This document shows positions 39,433 to 48,599 of a stretch of 64,000 bases of DNA, piece after piece. The notes below the pieces were generated by a model, which saw only the letters and a program-made list of their open reading frames with translations, was not told the origin of the DNA and made no database searches. A program made the position numbers and the translations under genes. The first letter of the stretch is position 1; every line of letters begins with the position of its first letter. The stretch is taken from NCBI GenBank assembly GCA_032027085.1, contig JAVSMS010000001.1, positions 4,379,730 through 4,443,729 on the forward strand. The letters run 5' to 3'. The DNA comes from Pseudorhodoplanes sp. Its GTDB lineage: Bacteria > Pseudomonadota > Alphaproteobacteria > Rhizobiales > Xanthobacteraceae.

Positions 39433-39610
39433 TGAATTCCTCCCGGCACGGTCGATTTGCCGCTTATATATAAGGGCGATTGGCCCGGCAAAAACCCCGA
39501 CCGGCCATGTTCGTGCCGGCGTGCCCATATGGCGCCGGCCGCGCGGCTCATTTATGATGATGATTCAAGGTCGCCACTCGGCCGACCTGTGTCAAACCAG
39601 AGCCCTCACA

Positions 39611-39892
39611 ATGTCCCGCCCGTCGTACCGTTTCGGTCAAAATCACATCCGCGCCCTGTCCGGCGCCTTGCTCGGCGTGTTCCTATGGTTCGGCTCCGGC
39701 GTCAAAGGCAATGACATCGGCGGGATCATCCCCTGGACACCCGGCGTCGAAGATTATGCGCTCGCGATGGTATCCAACCACTGCAACCGCTACGGCAAAT
39801 ACGGGGTGATCACCTCGGTTCATCCGTGGCCGGGCGACTATATCGGCTTTGTCTGCCGTGCACCCGGCCGATGGGGTCCTGCATATAACTGA
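39611..39892 (+). CDS. Small exported hypothetical protein
   Basis: Protein of 93 residues: a hydrophobic N-terminal segment (RALSGALLGVFLWFGSGV) and a mature part with two cysteines (MVSNHCNRYGKYGVITSVH, GFVCRAPGRWGPAYN). No family recognised. ATG 39611 fits the signal segment; no strong ribosome binding site. Confidence 0.5.
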   Translation: MSRPSYRFGQNHIRALSGALLGVFLWFGSGVKGNDIGGIIPWTPGVEDYALAMVSNHCNRYGKYGVITSVHPWPGDYIGFVCRAPGRWGPAYN

Positions 39893-39984
39893 GCAAGGCG
39901 ATACGCCGCCCTCTTGCCCAAGTTCCCGAAGGAACCTGACTGCACATGCATTGTTGCCTCCTCGCAAACAGAGGAGGATTGTGC

Positions 39985-40272
39985 ATGAGAAAGTCCCTGA
40001 TGGCTCTTTCCGCCGCCGCTGTTATCGGCGCCGCGAGCATGGCCGCGCCCTCTCCCGCGCAGGCGCATGCGTGGTGGATCGTGCCGGCGATTGTGGGCGG
40101 TGTCCTTGTGGGTGGCGTGATCGCATCAGCCGCCAGCCCTTACCCTTATGGCTATGGTCCCCGCTATGGTGAGCCCGCCTATTATCGCGGGAACGTCGCC
40201 GTTCAGCCGACGTGCCGCATCGTGCGTGAGCGCGTCCGCGGCGGATGGCGTCGTTACGAAGTCTGCCGTTAG
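39985..40272 (+). CDS. Small secreted protein with Gly/Tyr-rich centre
   Basis: Protein of 95 residues: signal peptide (MRKSLMALSAAAVIGAAS, cut after AQA), a hydrophobic segment (WWIVPAIVGGVLVGGVIASA), a Tyr/Pro-rich part and a C-terminus with two cysteines (PTCRIVRERVRGGWRRYEVC). GAGGAGG lies ahead of ATG 39985. It resembles the many small YY-rich secreted proteins of Bradyrhizobium-like bacteria. Function unknown. Confidence 0.7.
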   Translation: MRKSLMALSAAAVIGAASMAAPSPAQAHAWWIVPAIVGGVLVGGVIASAASPYPYGYGPRYGEPAYYRGNVAVQPTCRIVRERVRGGWRRYEVCR

Positions 40273-40438
40273 AGCGCTCTGCATTAGGTTGACACGTATC
40301 CGCCATTCTTGAAGTCGTCGGCGCATTCTTGCGGCGTGAAGCTTTCGAGGAGTGAGGCCTGCTCGATCGAGCCCGGTCGCGCTTACTTCGCACGTTGCAT
40401 GCAGTTTCAAGCGTCAAGGACCGATCACCCAGGAGCGA

Positions 40439-41212
40439 CTATGTGCGAAACGTCGCTGTTTGTGCGCGAATCTCTTCCGCAGCGCGTTTCAATAGGATGA
40501 AGTATCGTTCCTTTGCCGTCGCCTCGTCGATCGTTCCGGAAATCAAACTCACGCTGATGGCGGCTACGACCGAACGGCTGTTGTCCCTTAACGGCACAGA
40601 GATGCCGCAAATGGAAGGATCAAGCTCACCGTCGATCCAGACGTAGCCTTGCGCGGCCACACGCTCGAGTTCCTTCTCCAGAACGCTTCGATCAACGATC
40701 GTGCGCGGGGTCAGGCGGGTGAATTTGATTTTCGACAGCTGAATATCGCGCTCCCCTTTTGACAGCCCGGCGAGGAGAACACGTCCCAGCGAAACAACGT
40801 GCGCCGGCAGCCGGCTTCCGATGCCAAGATTCGTGGTCAGGATCCGGCGTGCTGGCAAGCGCAGGACATAGACAATGTCAGTCCCGTCGAGAACGGCCAG
40901 CGCGCAGGATTCACCGATCTCGTTGCGAAGCTCCTCGAGAGTTTGCTGCGCCGGCCCCCAAAACGGCAACGCCGTCAGGTAGGAAAGTCCGAGACCCAGG
41001 GACCGCGGGCGCAGCCGGAAATAGCGGCCATCGGCCTCGCAGTAGTTGAGTGCGACCAATGTTGCGAGCACGCGCCGCGCGGTTGCGCGGGTGAGCCCGG
41101 ACGCAACGGCGATTTCTGACAACATATGACGACCCGGCGGACGTCCGAGCGCTTCAATTACCGAAAACCCCCGCGCGATCGCGCGAACAAAACCGTCGCT
41201 CTCCTTTGCCAT
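40439..41212 (-). CDS. IclR-family transcriptional regulator
   Basis: IclR-type regulator, 257 residues, close in shape to the PcaR/PobR group. N-terminal HTH: GFSVIEALGRPPGRHMLSE and GLTRATARRVLATL. The C-terminal effector-binding domain has LRNEIGESCALAVLDGTDI and CGISVPLRDNSRSVVAAISV. GGAGGAA precedes ATG 41212. It is divergent from a four-gene catabolic operon, and the intergenic region has palindromes suited to an IclR dimer or tetramer. The effector is unknown, probably an acid degraded by the operon. Confidence 0.88.
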   Translation of the reverse strand: MAKESDGFVRAIARGFSVIEALGRPPGRHMLSEIAVASGLTRATARRVLATLVALNYCEADGRYFRLRPRSLGLGLSYLTALPFWGPAQQTLEELRNEIGESCALAVLDGTDIVYVLRLPARRILTTNLGIGSRLPAHVVSLGRVLLAGLSKGERDIQLSKIKFTRLTPRTIVDRSVLEKELERVAAQGYVWIDGELDPSICGISVPLRDNSRSVVAAISVSLISGTIDEATAKERYFILLKRAAEEIRAQTATFRT

Positions 41213-41242
41213 GCGCGTTCCTCCATACGGAAAGCAGCCGGC

Positions 41243-41258
41243 TTGCGTGGCCACGCAA
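41243..41258. promoter_or_regulatory. 16-bp perfect palindrome in the IclR intergenic region
   Basis: TTGCGTGGCCACGCAA is a perfect palindrome 31 bases from the iclR start, so it may be an operator for autoregulation. It is distinct in sequence from the two boxes nearer the operon. Confidence 0.55.
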
Positions 41259-41269
41259 AGACAGCTAGT

Positions 41270-41304
41270 GTTCATCTGGCGAATGAAAAGTTCGCTAGGC
41301 GAAC
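41270..41304 (+). promoter_or_regulatory. Twin candidate IclR operators before the catabolic operon
   Basis: Two related 15-base boxes start 20 bases apart: GTTCATCTGGCGAAT (41270-41284) and GTTCGCTAGGCGAAC (41290-41304). The second is a perfect GTTCGC-N3-GCGAAC palindrome and the first is a degenerate copy. They sit on the same face of the helix (two turns apart) and end just before the ribosome binding site of the first gene. Confidence 0.65.
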
Positions 41305-41319
41305 AATACAGGAGGCAAC

Positions 41320-41793
41320 GTGTCGGCGCAAGCGTTTGAAACGGATTTCTGGAAAGACGCGAAGGAGCGGAAGATCTGGGACGACATCGTTCCCGGCGAG
41401 CCGCGCCAAACGATTCCCTACACGCTCACCCTTGAGGCCATTCAGAAATATTGCCGCTCGGTCGGAGAGAACCACCCGCTCTATTTTGACGAGGATTATG
41501 CGCGCACGACGCCATACGGGGGCCTGATCGCGCCGCCGTCGATCCACATCCTGCTGATGTTTGCTTGCACGCCGACGGATGACTGGATGCGCAGCCCCGG
41601 AACGGTCAATGCCGGACAGTCCTGGAGCTACAACATCCCGGCGCGCCCCGGTGATACGATCACGCTGCAGGCGCGTGCGCTCGACAAGTTCATCAAGAAA
41701 GAGCGCCTCTTCGTCATCCACGACAATGTCTTTTTCAACCAGCGCGGCGAGGTGATCTGTTCCGGTCGCGGCTGGACCATCCGTCCGATGTGA
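41320..41793 (+). CDS. MaoC-like hotdog protein, non-catalytic partner type
   Basis: Hotdog-fold protein of 157 residues of the MaoC dehydratase/hydratase family. The hydratase motif region reads SVGENHPLYFDEDYARTTPYGG, where the catalytic Asp and His are Glu and Tyr, so this subunit is probably inactive by itself. The next gene encodes a MaoC protein with the intact motif; the two probably form a heterodimer, as HadA-HadB do in mycobacteria. GTG start at 41320 with AGGAGG just ahead. First gene of the IclR-controlled operon. Confidence 0.8.
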   Translation: MSAQAFETDFWKDAKERKIWDDIVPGEPRQTIPYTLTLEAIQKYCRSVGENHPLYFDEDYARTTPYGGLIAPPSIHILLMFACTPTDDWMRSPGTVNAGQSWSYNIPARPGDTITLQARALDKFIKKERLFVIHDNVFFNQRGEVICSGRGWTIRPM

Positions 41794-41804
41794 GGAGAGT
41801 TTCA

Positions 41805-42251
41805 ATGTCCGTGACGTTTGACAGTCTGGCGCCTGGCTACCGCATCGACGGTCCGGCCTTCGATGTCTCGCGCGAATCGATCCGCGCGTTCTGCGAGGCC
41901 TCGCTCGATTTCAATCCGCTGCATCTCGACGACAACTACATGCAGGGAAGTTTCGGCAAGACCAATTTCGGGGGCATCATCATGCACGGCATGAACAATT
42001 TCGGGTTGATCACCCGCATGCTGACCGATTGGGCCTATCCGGCAGGCGCCGTTCATCGCCGCCTGGAAACACGCTGGGTCAAGCCGGTGAAGCCCGGTGA
42101 CACCATCCGCCCGTATGGCACGCTGAAATCGAAGCTAGCGACTCAAAAGTCCCGCTGGGCGGTCATCGACGTCGAGGTCCGCAATCAGCGCGACGAGGTC
42201 GTGGCGACCGGCGAGGCCATGATCGAATTTCCGTTGGGCGCAGCCAGATAA
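41805..42251 (+). CDS. MaoC-like enoyl-CoA hydratase, catalytic subunit
   Basis: Hotdog-fold (R)-specific hydratase/dehydratase of 148 residues. The motif SLDFNPLHLDDNYMQ contains the catalytic Asp and His, and FGGIIMHGMNNFGLI forms the next conserved part. It probably hydrates an enoyl-CoA or dehydrates a hydroxyacyl-CoA made by the ligase downstream. GAGGAGAG precedes ATG 41805. Its stop overlaps the start of the ligase gene by 1 base (TAATG). Confidence 0.85.
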   Translation: MSVTFDSLAPGYRIDGPAFDVSRESIRAFCEASLDFNPLHLDDNYMQGSFGKTNFGGIIMHGMNNFGLITRMLTDWAYPAGAVHRRLETRWVKPVKPGDTIRPYGTLKSKLATQKSRWAVIDVEVRNQRDEVVATGEAMIEFPLGAAR

Positions 42252-43786
42252 TGATCCTGGGGCGTAGTCTACGGCGCAACGCTCAGCTCTATCCAGAGCG
42301 TGCGGCGATCATTGGCCGGGATGGCGCTACCCTCTCGCACGCGGCTTTCGCCGAACGTGTCTGGCGGCTGGCTGATGGTTTATCGCGCCGCGGGATCGGC
42401 AAGAACAGTCGCGTGGCGATCCTGGCGCGTAACTCCCCGGATTATCTCGTCGCGCATTTCGCGTTGGGGTCGATGGGGGCCTGGACCGTTCCGATCAATT
42501 TTGCTCTCAAGCCTCCGGATATCGATTTTCGCATGGCGCATGCGGAGGTCGAGGCCATATTTGTGTCGTCGGAGTTTGCGCCGCTGGTCAATGCACTCAG
42601 CGACAAGGTGGTGCAACGACTTGCCCGACGCATCTTTGCGCTTGATGACGCGCCGACTGGATGCATTCCGCTTGCCGACCTCATCGAGTCCGGAAGGCCC
42701 GCTGCGCCGGATGTGCTGCTTTCGCCCGAAGACACGCTTTACATCGGATATACATCTGGCACCACAGGGACGCCCAAGGGTGCGCTGGTTTCGCACCGCG
42801 CGATCGTTGTGGGATTCCTCTACAAGGCGCTCGCTTACGACCTGACCGACCGGGATGTGACCATCAATCCCGGCCCTTACTGGCACTCGGCGCCGCGTGA
42901 TTTCGCGGCGCTCGCGCTCTATCTCGGCGGCACCGCGGTCGTTCCCGAACGCTTCGATGCGGAGATGTATCTCGCTGATGTCGAGCGCTATCGGGTCACC
43001 AATTCGTTCGTCGTGCCGACGATGCTGCAGCGGCTGGTTGCATCTCCTGATCTGAAGCGCCGCGACACCTCCAGCATGCGCGCGCTGATCAGCGGCGGAG
43101 CGCCGCTTCCCAGCGCGGTCAAGGAGCGCGTGCTTGAGGTTTTTGGCTCGGTCCTCACCGAATTCTACGGCGCGACCGAAACCCGCATCGTTACGGTCAT
43201 TTCGGCGCAGGAACTCGCGGCACGCGAGCGGTCGGTCGGCCGACCGCTGCGCGATGTCGAGGTTCGCATTCTCGACGACGCCGGCTACGACGTACCGGCG
43301 GGCGAGATAGGGGAGGTTTTTCTGCGCGGCCCCGGCCTGTTCTCCGGCTATTGGCGTGATCCGGACCGCACCGCGGCCGCCTATCGTGGGGAATGGTTCA
43401 GTCTCGGTGACATGGGGCACCTCGACTCCGACGGTTATCTCTATCTCGTGGACCGCAAGCAGGACATGATCATCAGCGGCGGCGAGAACATCTTTCCAAA
43501 CGACATCGAGGAATGTCTGCAGCGTCACCCGGCGGTCGCGCAAGCCGCAGTAATCGGCATTCCCGACGAACAATGGGGAGAGCTGGTTGTCGCGTATGTC
43601 GTGCTGGCTGCGGGTGCTCGCGTCACCAGCGACCAACTCATCGCATTCTGCGGCGATCACCTTTCCAACTACATGAAGCCGCGCCGCGTCGAATTCTGCC
43701 GGAGCCTGCCGCGCAGTCCAACCGGGAAACTGTTGCGGCGTGAATTGCGTGAGAAGCATCGACAGATGGTGTCCGCTGCAGAATGA
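42251..43786 (+). CDS. AMP-forming acyl-CoA synthetase
   Basis: ATP-dependent acyl- or aryl-CoA ligase of the ANL superfamily, 511 residues. Core motifs: YTSGTTGTPKGAL (phosphate loop), FYGATETRIVTV, GEWFSLGDMGHLDSDGYLYL and DRKQDMIISGGENIFPNDIE, with the terminal catalytic Lys in RSPTGKLLRREL. It activates a carboxylic acid with CoA. The substrate is not evident; the family covers long-chain, aromatic and terpenoid acids. Translationally coupled to the MaoC gene ahead of it. Confidence 0.9.
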   Translation: MILGRSLRRNAQLYPERAAIIGRDGATLSHAAFAERVWRLADGLSRRGIGKNSRVAILARNSPDYLVAHFALGSMGAWTVPINFALKPPDIDFRMAHAEVEAIFVSSEFAPLVNALSDKVVQRLARRIFALDDAPTGCIPLADLIESGRPAAPDVLLSPEDTLYIGYTSGTTGTPKGALVSHRAIVVGFLYKALAYDLTDRDVTINPGPYWHSAPRDFAALALYLGGTAVVPERFDAEMYLADVERYRVTNSFVVPTMLQRLVASPDLKRRDTSSMRALISGGAPLPSAVKERVLEVFGSVLTEFYGATETRIVTVISAQELAARERSVGRPLRDVEVRILDDAGYDVPAGEIGEVFLRGPGLFSGYWRDPDRTAAAYRGEWFSLGDMGHLDSDGYLYLVDRKQDMIISGGENIFPNDIEECLQRHPAVAQAAVIGIPDEQWGELVVAYVVLAAGARVTSDQLIAFCGDHLSNYMKPRRVEFCRSLPRSPTGKLLRRELREKHRQMVSAAE

Positions 43787-43816
43787 GTCTGCTTTGCATA
43801 AGAAAGGGAGGAGACA

Positions 43817-44788
43817 ATGAAAGTGAAAAGGTTTCTGAGTTCGGTCGTGCTCGCCTTGAGTTGTCTGCCGGGTCCCATTTTTGCCAGCGAGAAATTTCCG
43901 GTCGAGACCGTGAAAATTGTCGTGCCGTTCCCGGCCGGCGGAACGACGGACATCCTGGCGCGGCATGTTGCGCAGGGACTGAGTGAGAAGCTGGGTGTGT
44001 CGGTGGTGGTCGACAATCGCGCCGGCGCAAGCGGAATGATTGGCTCCGAGCAGGTCGCCCGCTCAACGCCGGATGGGTCAACTCTGCTGCTGACGGCAAC
44101 TCATCACGTCATCAACCCAAGCCTGAACAAGAAGATGCCGTATGATACACAGCGCGACTTTGATCCGCTGGCCCTGGTCGCTAGTGTCCCGAACGCGCTG
44201 GTCGTGCATCCGAGTGTTCCGGCGAAAACGGTGGCCGATCTCATTGCCCTGGCAAAGAAAGAGCCTGGCAAGCTGTCTTTTGGATCGGCGGGTATCGGCG
44301 GCGCCAACCATCTCTCCGGCGAATTGTTCAAGATGCTTGCCAACATTGACGTCGTGCACGTGCCGTACAAGGGCGCGGCTCCCGCAATGAACGATCTGCT
44401 CGGTGGTCATATCCCGATGATGTTCGACTCGCTACCGACGGTGCTACCAGCGGCGAAGGATGGCCGCCTCCGAGTGCTCGGTGTCACCAGCCGCACCCGC
44501 GCGGAATCGCTGCCTGATGTTCCGACGCTCGACGAAGCCGGAGTCAAGGGTTTCGAAGCTACAGCGTGGTTCGGGCTCTATATGCCTGCGAATGTTCCTG
44601 CACCTGTCAAGGCGAAGCTTGAAGCCGCGATGAAGGACGTTCTTGCAAACCCGGAAACACGCAAGAAGTTTGATGCCCTTGGCGTCGCCCCCGGAAATCT
44701 CACCAGTGCCGAATTTAAGGCATTTGTGAATTCGGAAATTGAGAAATGGAGCGCGGTCGTCAAAAAGGCGGGCATCGCTCCCAAATAA
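43817..44788 (+). CDS. Bug/TctC-type periplasmic substrate-binding protein
   Basis: Tripartite tricarboxylate-type (Bug family) solute-binding protein, 323 residues, periplasmic. Signal peptide (KRFLSSVVLALSCLPGPIFA) then the family motifs VKIVVPFPAGGTTDILAR, VVVDNRAGASGMIGSEQVAR, YDTQRDFDPLALVASVPNAL and KLSFGSAGIGGANHLSGELF. It probably captures the acid that the ligase activates. No TctA/TctB membrane genes are near; Bug proteins often act as orphan binders. GGGAGGAG precedes ATG 43817. Double hairpin terminator follows. Confidence 0.92.
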   Translation: MKVKRFLSSVVLALSCLPGPIFASEKFPVETVKIVVPFPAGGTTDILARHVAQGLSEKLGVSVVVDNRAGASGMIGSEQVARSTPDGSTLLLTATHHVINPSLNKKMPYDTQRDFDPLALVASVPNALVVHPSVPAKTVADLIALAKKEPGKLSFGSAGIGGANHLSGELFKMLANIDVVHVPYKGAAPAMNDLLGGHIPMMFDSLPTVLPAAKDGRLRVLGVTSRTRAESLPDVPTLDEAGVKGFEATAWFGLYMPANVPAPVKAKLEAAMKDVLANPETRKKFDALGVAPGNLTSAEFKAFVNSEIEKWSAVVKKAGIAPK

Positions 44789-44815
44789 CGATCAGCGCCG
44801 ATTGTGGTCAGAGTT

Positions 44816-44888
44816 GTCGGGGCATGGTCGTGGCCATGTGCCCCGACCGGCAGTTTGCCGGGCTGGAATTTCCAGCCCGGCATTTTTT
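44816..44888 (+). terminator. Double-hairpin terminator of the IclR operon
   Basis: First hairpin: GTCGGGGCA (44816-44824) with TGCCCCGAC (44839-44847). Second: GCCGGGCTGGAA (44857-44868) pairing with TTCCAGCCCGGC (44870-44881), followed by a run of six T. The T run touches the end of cckA on the other strand, so the element may serve both convergent genes. Confidence 0.9.
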
Positions 44889-47445
44889 ATGACGTCATCG
44901 TTTCCTTCACCGCCGCCACCAGTTGCTTGAGCGTGAACGGCTTGGGAAGGAATGAGAACTGCCCTTCCGGCGGCAGATTTTTCTGGAACGCTTCCTCGGC
45001 ATAGCCGGAGACGAAGATCATCTTGAGATCAGGATTTCTGACCCGCATCTCCTTGAGCAAGGTTGGCCCGTCCATTTCCGGCATCACCACGTCCGACACC
45101 ACGAGATCGACTTCGCCGTTGCGGCGCTCAAGCACTTCGAGCGCTTCGACTCCGTTGCTTGCCTCCAGAACCGTGTAACCGCGCGAGGTCAAGCCGCGCG
45201 CATTGAGAGCGCGCAATCCTTCCTCGTCTTCGACGAGCAGAATGGTGCCGCGGCCGGTGAGATCAGGATTGGCAGCCTGCGCCAGATTGTTGGCCGCGGC
45301 CAGCGCGCCGGCGATGGCCGGCGATTCCACACGCTCCAGCTCTTCGTCCGCGGCATGCCGCGGCAGGAAGATGCGGAAGGTCGTGCCTTTGCCGGGCTCG
45401 GATTCCGGATAGATGAAGCCGCCGGTCTGCTTGATGATTCCATAGACCGTGGACAAACCCAGACCGGTGCCCTTGTTCACTTCCTTGGTCGTGAAGAACG
45501 GCTCGAAAATCTTTTCCATGACTTCCGGCGGCATGCCGGTGCCGGTATCGGTGACCTCCACCAGCACATGATCGGAGGCCGGCAAGGCTCCATAGCCAAA
45601 GCGCGCGGCCTCGGGCCCAGTCACGTTCCGGGTGCGCACCGTGAGATTGCCGCCTTCCGGCATGGCATCGCGTGCATTGACCGCGAGATTGATGATCACC
45701 TGCTCGAATTGCGACAAGTCGGCCTTGACCGGCCACAGGTCGCGGCCATGCACGACGTCGAGCTTTACCTTCTCTCCGATCAGACGGCGGATCAGGATGG
45801 TCAGGTCGGACAAGGCCTCGCCGAGATCCAGGACTTGCGGCCGCAAGGTCTGACGGCGGGAAAAAGCCAGCAACTGGCGAACAAGCGAGGCGGCGCGATT
45901 GGCGTTCTGCTTGATCTGCATGATGTCCTGGAAGGACGGATCGGTCGGCTTGTGCGCATTGAGCAGGAAATCGGTCGCCATCATGATGGCGGACAGTACG
46001 TTGTTGAAATCGTGAGCGATGCCGCCTGCCAACTGGCCGACGGTTTCCATCTTCTGCTGCTGCTTGATCTGGTTTTCCAGCGTGCGCCGGTCGGTTGTTT
46101 CCAGCGCATAGACGATGGCGGACTCGCTCTCGTCGTTCTCGATTCCGGTAACAAAGAAAGACGCGGCACGATCCCCGCTGCCGGCGAGCATGGCTTCTAC
46201 CGGCGCGATATCGCCCTGCCCGTCGGCCGCCTTGTGGATGGCGGCTTCCAATGCGGCCCGATCGCGTTCGGCCAGCACCGACAGGATGTTGCGGACTTCA
46301 CCGGACGCATCGTCCTTGAACAGGTCGTGGAACAGACGTGCGAACAGGGCGTTCGATCGCGCAATGCGACCATTGCGGTCGACGGTCGCAATCGCCATCG
46401 GCGTGTTGTTGAAGAAGCGCATGAAGCGCACTTCCGCCGCCCGCTGCGGATCGGAGCCGTCGGCGCGGGCGCGATTGAGCACCAAGGTCCTGGACATGCC
46501 GGGCGAGCCATCGGCGCCGAACGCGACCTTGTGAAAGAGTCGGACCGGGACGGACTTTCCGCCGCGGGTCTTGAAGTCGAGGTCGAGCACTTCGGTCTTC
46601 ACCCCGCCCGGCGCTGCCGCCAGGGTTGTGAGAAGAGCGGCGCCTTCACCTGACACGATGTCTGCAAGCTTCAGCCCGCCCGACCCGACCTGCGCCAGAT
46701 CATGATCGAGCCATGTCGCCAGTGTGGCGTTGAGGTAGACGATGTCGCCCTTGCCATCGACCGAGAAGAATCCGGCCGGCGCGTGGTCGAGATAGTCGAT
46801 GGCGTGCTGCAGTTCCTGAAAGACGTTTTCCTGCCGCTCGCGGTCGCGCGTGACATCGGCAATGTTCCAGACCGTCAACCGCGAAGCGCGCTTTCCCTCG
46901 CCGAGCGGCCGCACCCGCATGCGCAGCCAGCGCGCCGGCCCGCCCTGCGGATCGGGGATGCGGACTTCTTCCTGCAGCCGTCGGCCTTCGCGGGACGCCT
47001 TGAGCAGCCGGTAAACCGCCTCGGACACGTCGGGGTCGCCGATGAACACCCGTTCGATGGGGCGCACATCCTTGGCGTCGACCGCATCGATCATATCCAG
47101 ATATTGAGCATTGGCGTAGATGACCCGCCCGCCCGGATCGGTGACGACCAGTCCGTCGAAGGCGCCGTCCACCAGAATTTTCATCATCGGGTTGGCGGCA
47201 TCCTTGCTGGCAAAGCGCAGCAAGCCGGACGCCAGGGCGAACAAGGAGAAGACGCCGATCGTGGCCAGGACCGCAAGCAGCAGAAGGATATAGAGCCCGG
47301 CCGCGTCCCGCCCGACATACAGCAGGCCCGCCACCGCCCCGACCAGCGCAATGGCGACCAGCAGGACAAACCCCATGCTTCCACCACGCCCGCTGCGGTC
47401 GAACACGCCGCGCTCCTGAGCCTCGCCAGTATCCGTCGTCGCCAT
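44887..47445 (-). CDS. cckA: Hybrid sensor histidine kinase CckA
   Basis: Cell-cycle kinase/phosphatase that feeds phosphate through ChpT to CtrA in alphaproteobacteria. 852 residues: two membrane segments near the N-terminus ([20 protein letters not shown] and a second after it), PAS domains, HisKA with phospho-accepting His in [18 protein letters not shown], HATPase ([32 protein letters not shown]), and a C-terminal receiver with phospho-accepting Asp in [26 protein letters not shown] precedes ATG 47445, so the frame's extension to 47514 is not used. It follows flhB, as in other Rhizobiales. Confidence 0.96.
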   Translation of the reverse strand: MATTDTGEAQERGVFDRSGRGGSMGFVLLVAIALVGAVAGLLYVGRDAAGLYILLLLAVLATIGVFSLFALASGLLRFASKDAANPMMKILVDGAFDGLVVTDPGGRVIYANAQYLDMIDAVDAKDVRPIERVFIGDPDVSEAVYRLLKASREGRRLQEEVRIPDPQGGPARWLRMRVRPLGEGKRASRLTVWNIADVTRDRERQENVFQELQHAIDYLDHAPAGFFSVDGKGDIVYLNATLATWLDHDLAQVGSGGLKLADIVSGEGAALLTTLAAAPGGVKTEVLDLDFKTRGGKSVPVRLFHKVAFGADGSPGMSRTLVLNRARADGSDPQRAAEVRFMRFFNNTPMAIATVDRNGRIARSNALFARLFHDLFKDDASGEVRNILSVLAERDRAALEAAIHKAADGQGDIAPVEAMLAGSGDRAASFFVTGIENDESESAIVYALETTDRRTLENQIKQQQKMETVGQLAGGIAHDFNNVLSAIMMATDFLLNAHKPTDPSFQDIMQIKQNANRAASLVRQLLAFSRRQTLRPQVLDLGEALSDLTILIRRLIGEKVKLDVVHGRDLWPVKADLSQFEQVIINLAVNARDAMPEGGNLTVRTRNVTGPEAARFGYGALPASDHVLVEVTDTGTGMPPEVMEKIFEPFFTTKEVNKGTGLGLSTVYGIIKQTGGFIYPESEPGKGTTFRIFLPRHAADEELERVESPAIAGALAAANNLAQAANPDLTGRGTILLVEDEEGLRALNARGLTSRGYTVLEASNGVEALEVLERRNGEVDLVVSDVVMPEMDGPTLLKEMRVRNPDLKMIFVSGYAEEAFQKNLPPEGQFSFLPKPFTLKQLVAAVKETMTS

Positions 47446-47510
47446 AAGCTCCTTTGCCCCAGGCCGGCGGTGATCCGCAAGTGCACTTGCTTGGGCGCTC
47501 ATTCGGGCAC

Positions 47511-48587
47511 TCATGGCCGTGGCCGCGCCCCGCGCCGCAGATTCATGACATAGCCGATAACCTCGGCGACCGCACGATAGTGCTCCGGCGGAATTTCATC
47601 GTCGATATCGACGGTCGCGTGCAGGGCCCGGGCCAGCGGTGGATTTTCGACGATCGGCACTGCATGCGCCGTGGCCACCTCCCTGATCTTGAGGGCGAGC
47701 GCATCCACGCCCTTGGCGACACAGACCGGGGCATTGTCCCCGCGTTCATATTTCAGCGCGATCGCGTAGTGGGTCGGGTTGGTGATCACAACCGAGGCGT
47801 CCGGCACCGCTGCCATCATGCGCTTGCGCGCGCGCTGTTCGCGAATACGGCGAATCCGCGCCTTGACCATCGGATCGCCTTCGCTCTGCTTGAACTCCTC
47901 CTTGATCTCGCGGAGCGACATCTTCTGCTTTTCGTACCATTGTCGATACTGGAAGAAGAAATCCGCAGCAGCAATGACCGCGAGAATGGCGACGACGATG
48001 CCCATCAGCTTGAGCGAAAATATCACCACCAGCGGCAGGATCGCGGCGGGGTCGGTCGCCACCATGGATTCCAGCCGGTTCCGTTCCGGCCAGAGCAGCA
48101 TCGACATCACCGTTCCCAGGAGCGCAATCTTGAGAATGCCCTTGACGAAGTTCACCAGCGCGACCTTGGAGAACAGCCGCTTCAGTCCGGCGGCCAGCGA
48201 TATCTTGCTGAGCTTCGGCTTCAGGCTTTCGGTCGACCAGACCAGCCGGTGCTGGATCATGTTTCCGCCGATGGCGGCCAAGGCCAGCAGCAGGAACGGG
48301 ATCGACAGAAGCGCAATCACTTCCAGACCCGTCTTGCCGGCGAAGAGAATAAGACCTCGCCCATCCATCGGAATGCGATGCATGTTGGCAAGAATGCCGC
48401 CCAGCGTGGATTTCAGGCCGGCGCTCATCGGCGTTGCGAACATCATGAGCAGCAATGTCGCCGCAGCAATCACGAACCAGGTTGAAACCTCCTGGCTTTT
48501 GGCAACATCCCCGCGCTCGACGGCTTCGTCCAACCGTTTCTGGGTTGGGTCCTCTGACTTCTCGTTGTCGTCGTTGCCGTCGGCCAT
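47511..48587 (-). CDS. flhB: Flagellar export protein FlhB
   Basis: Export-gate component and substrate-specificity switch of the flagellar secretion system, 358 residues, inner membrane. The N-terminus is DDNEKSEDPTQKRLDEAVERGDVAKSQEV (given in parts), the family start; four membrane segments follow; the cytoplasmic domain contains the autocleavage motif NPTH (VVITNPTHYAIALKY). The start is 12 bases after the stop of fliR. Confidence 0.97.
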   Translation of the reverse strand: MADGNDDNEKSEDPTQKRLDEAVERGDVAKSQEVSTWFVIAAATLLLMMFATPMSAGLKSTLGGILANMHRIPMDGRGLILFAGKTGLEVIALLSIPFLLLALAAIGGNMIQHRLVWSTESLKPKLSKISLAAGLKRLFSKVALVNFVKGILKIALLGTVMSMLLWPERNRLESMVATDPAAILPLVVIFSLKLMGIVVAILAVIAAADFFFQYRQWYEKQKMSLREIKEEFKQSEGDPMVKARIRRIREQRARKRMMAAVPDASVVITNPTHYAIALKYERGDNAPVCVAKGVDALALKIREVATAHAVPIVENPPLARALHATVDIDDEIPPEHYRAVAEVIGYVMNLRRGARPRP

Positions 48588-48599
48588 CGCGCAGTCCGG

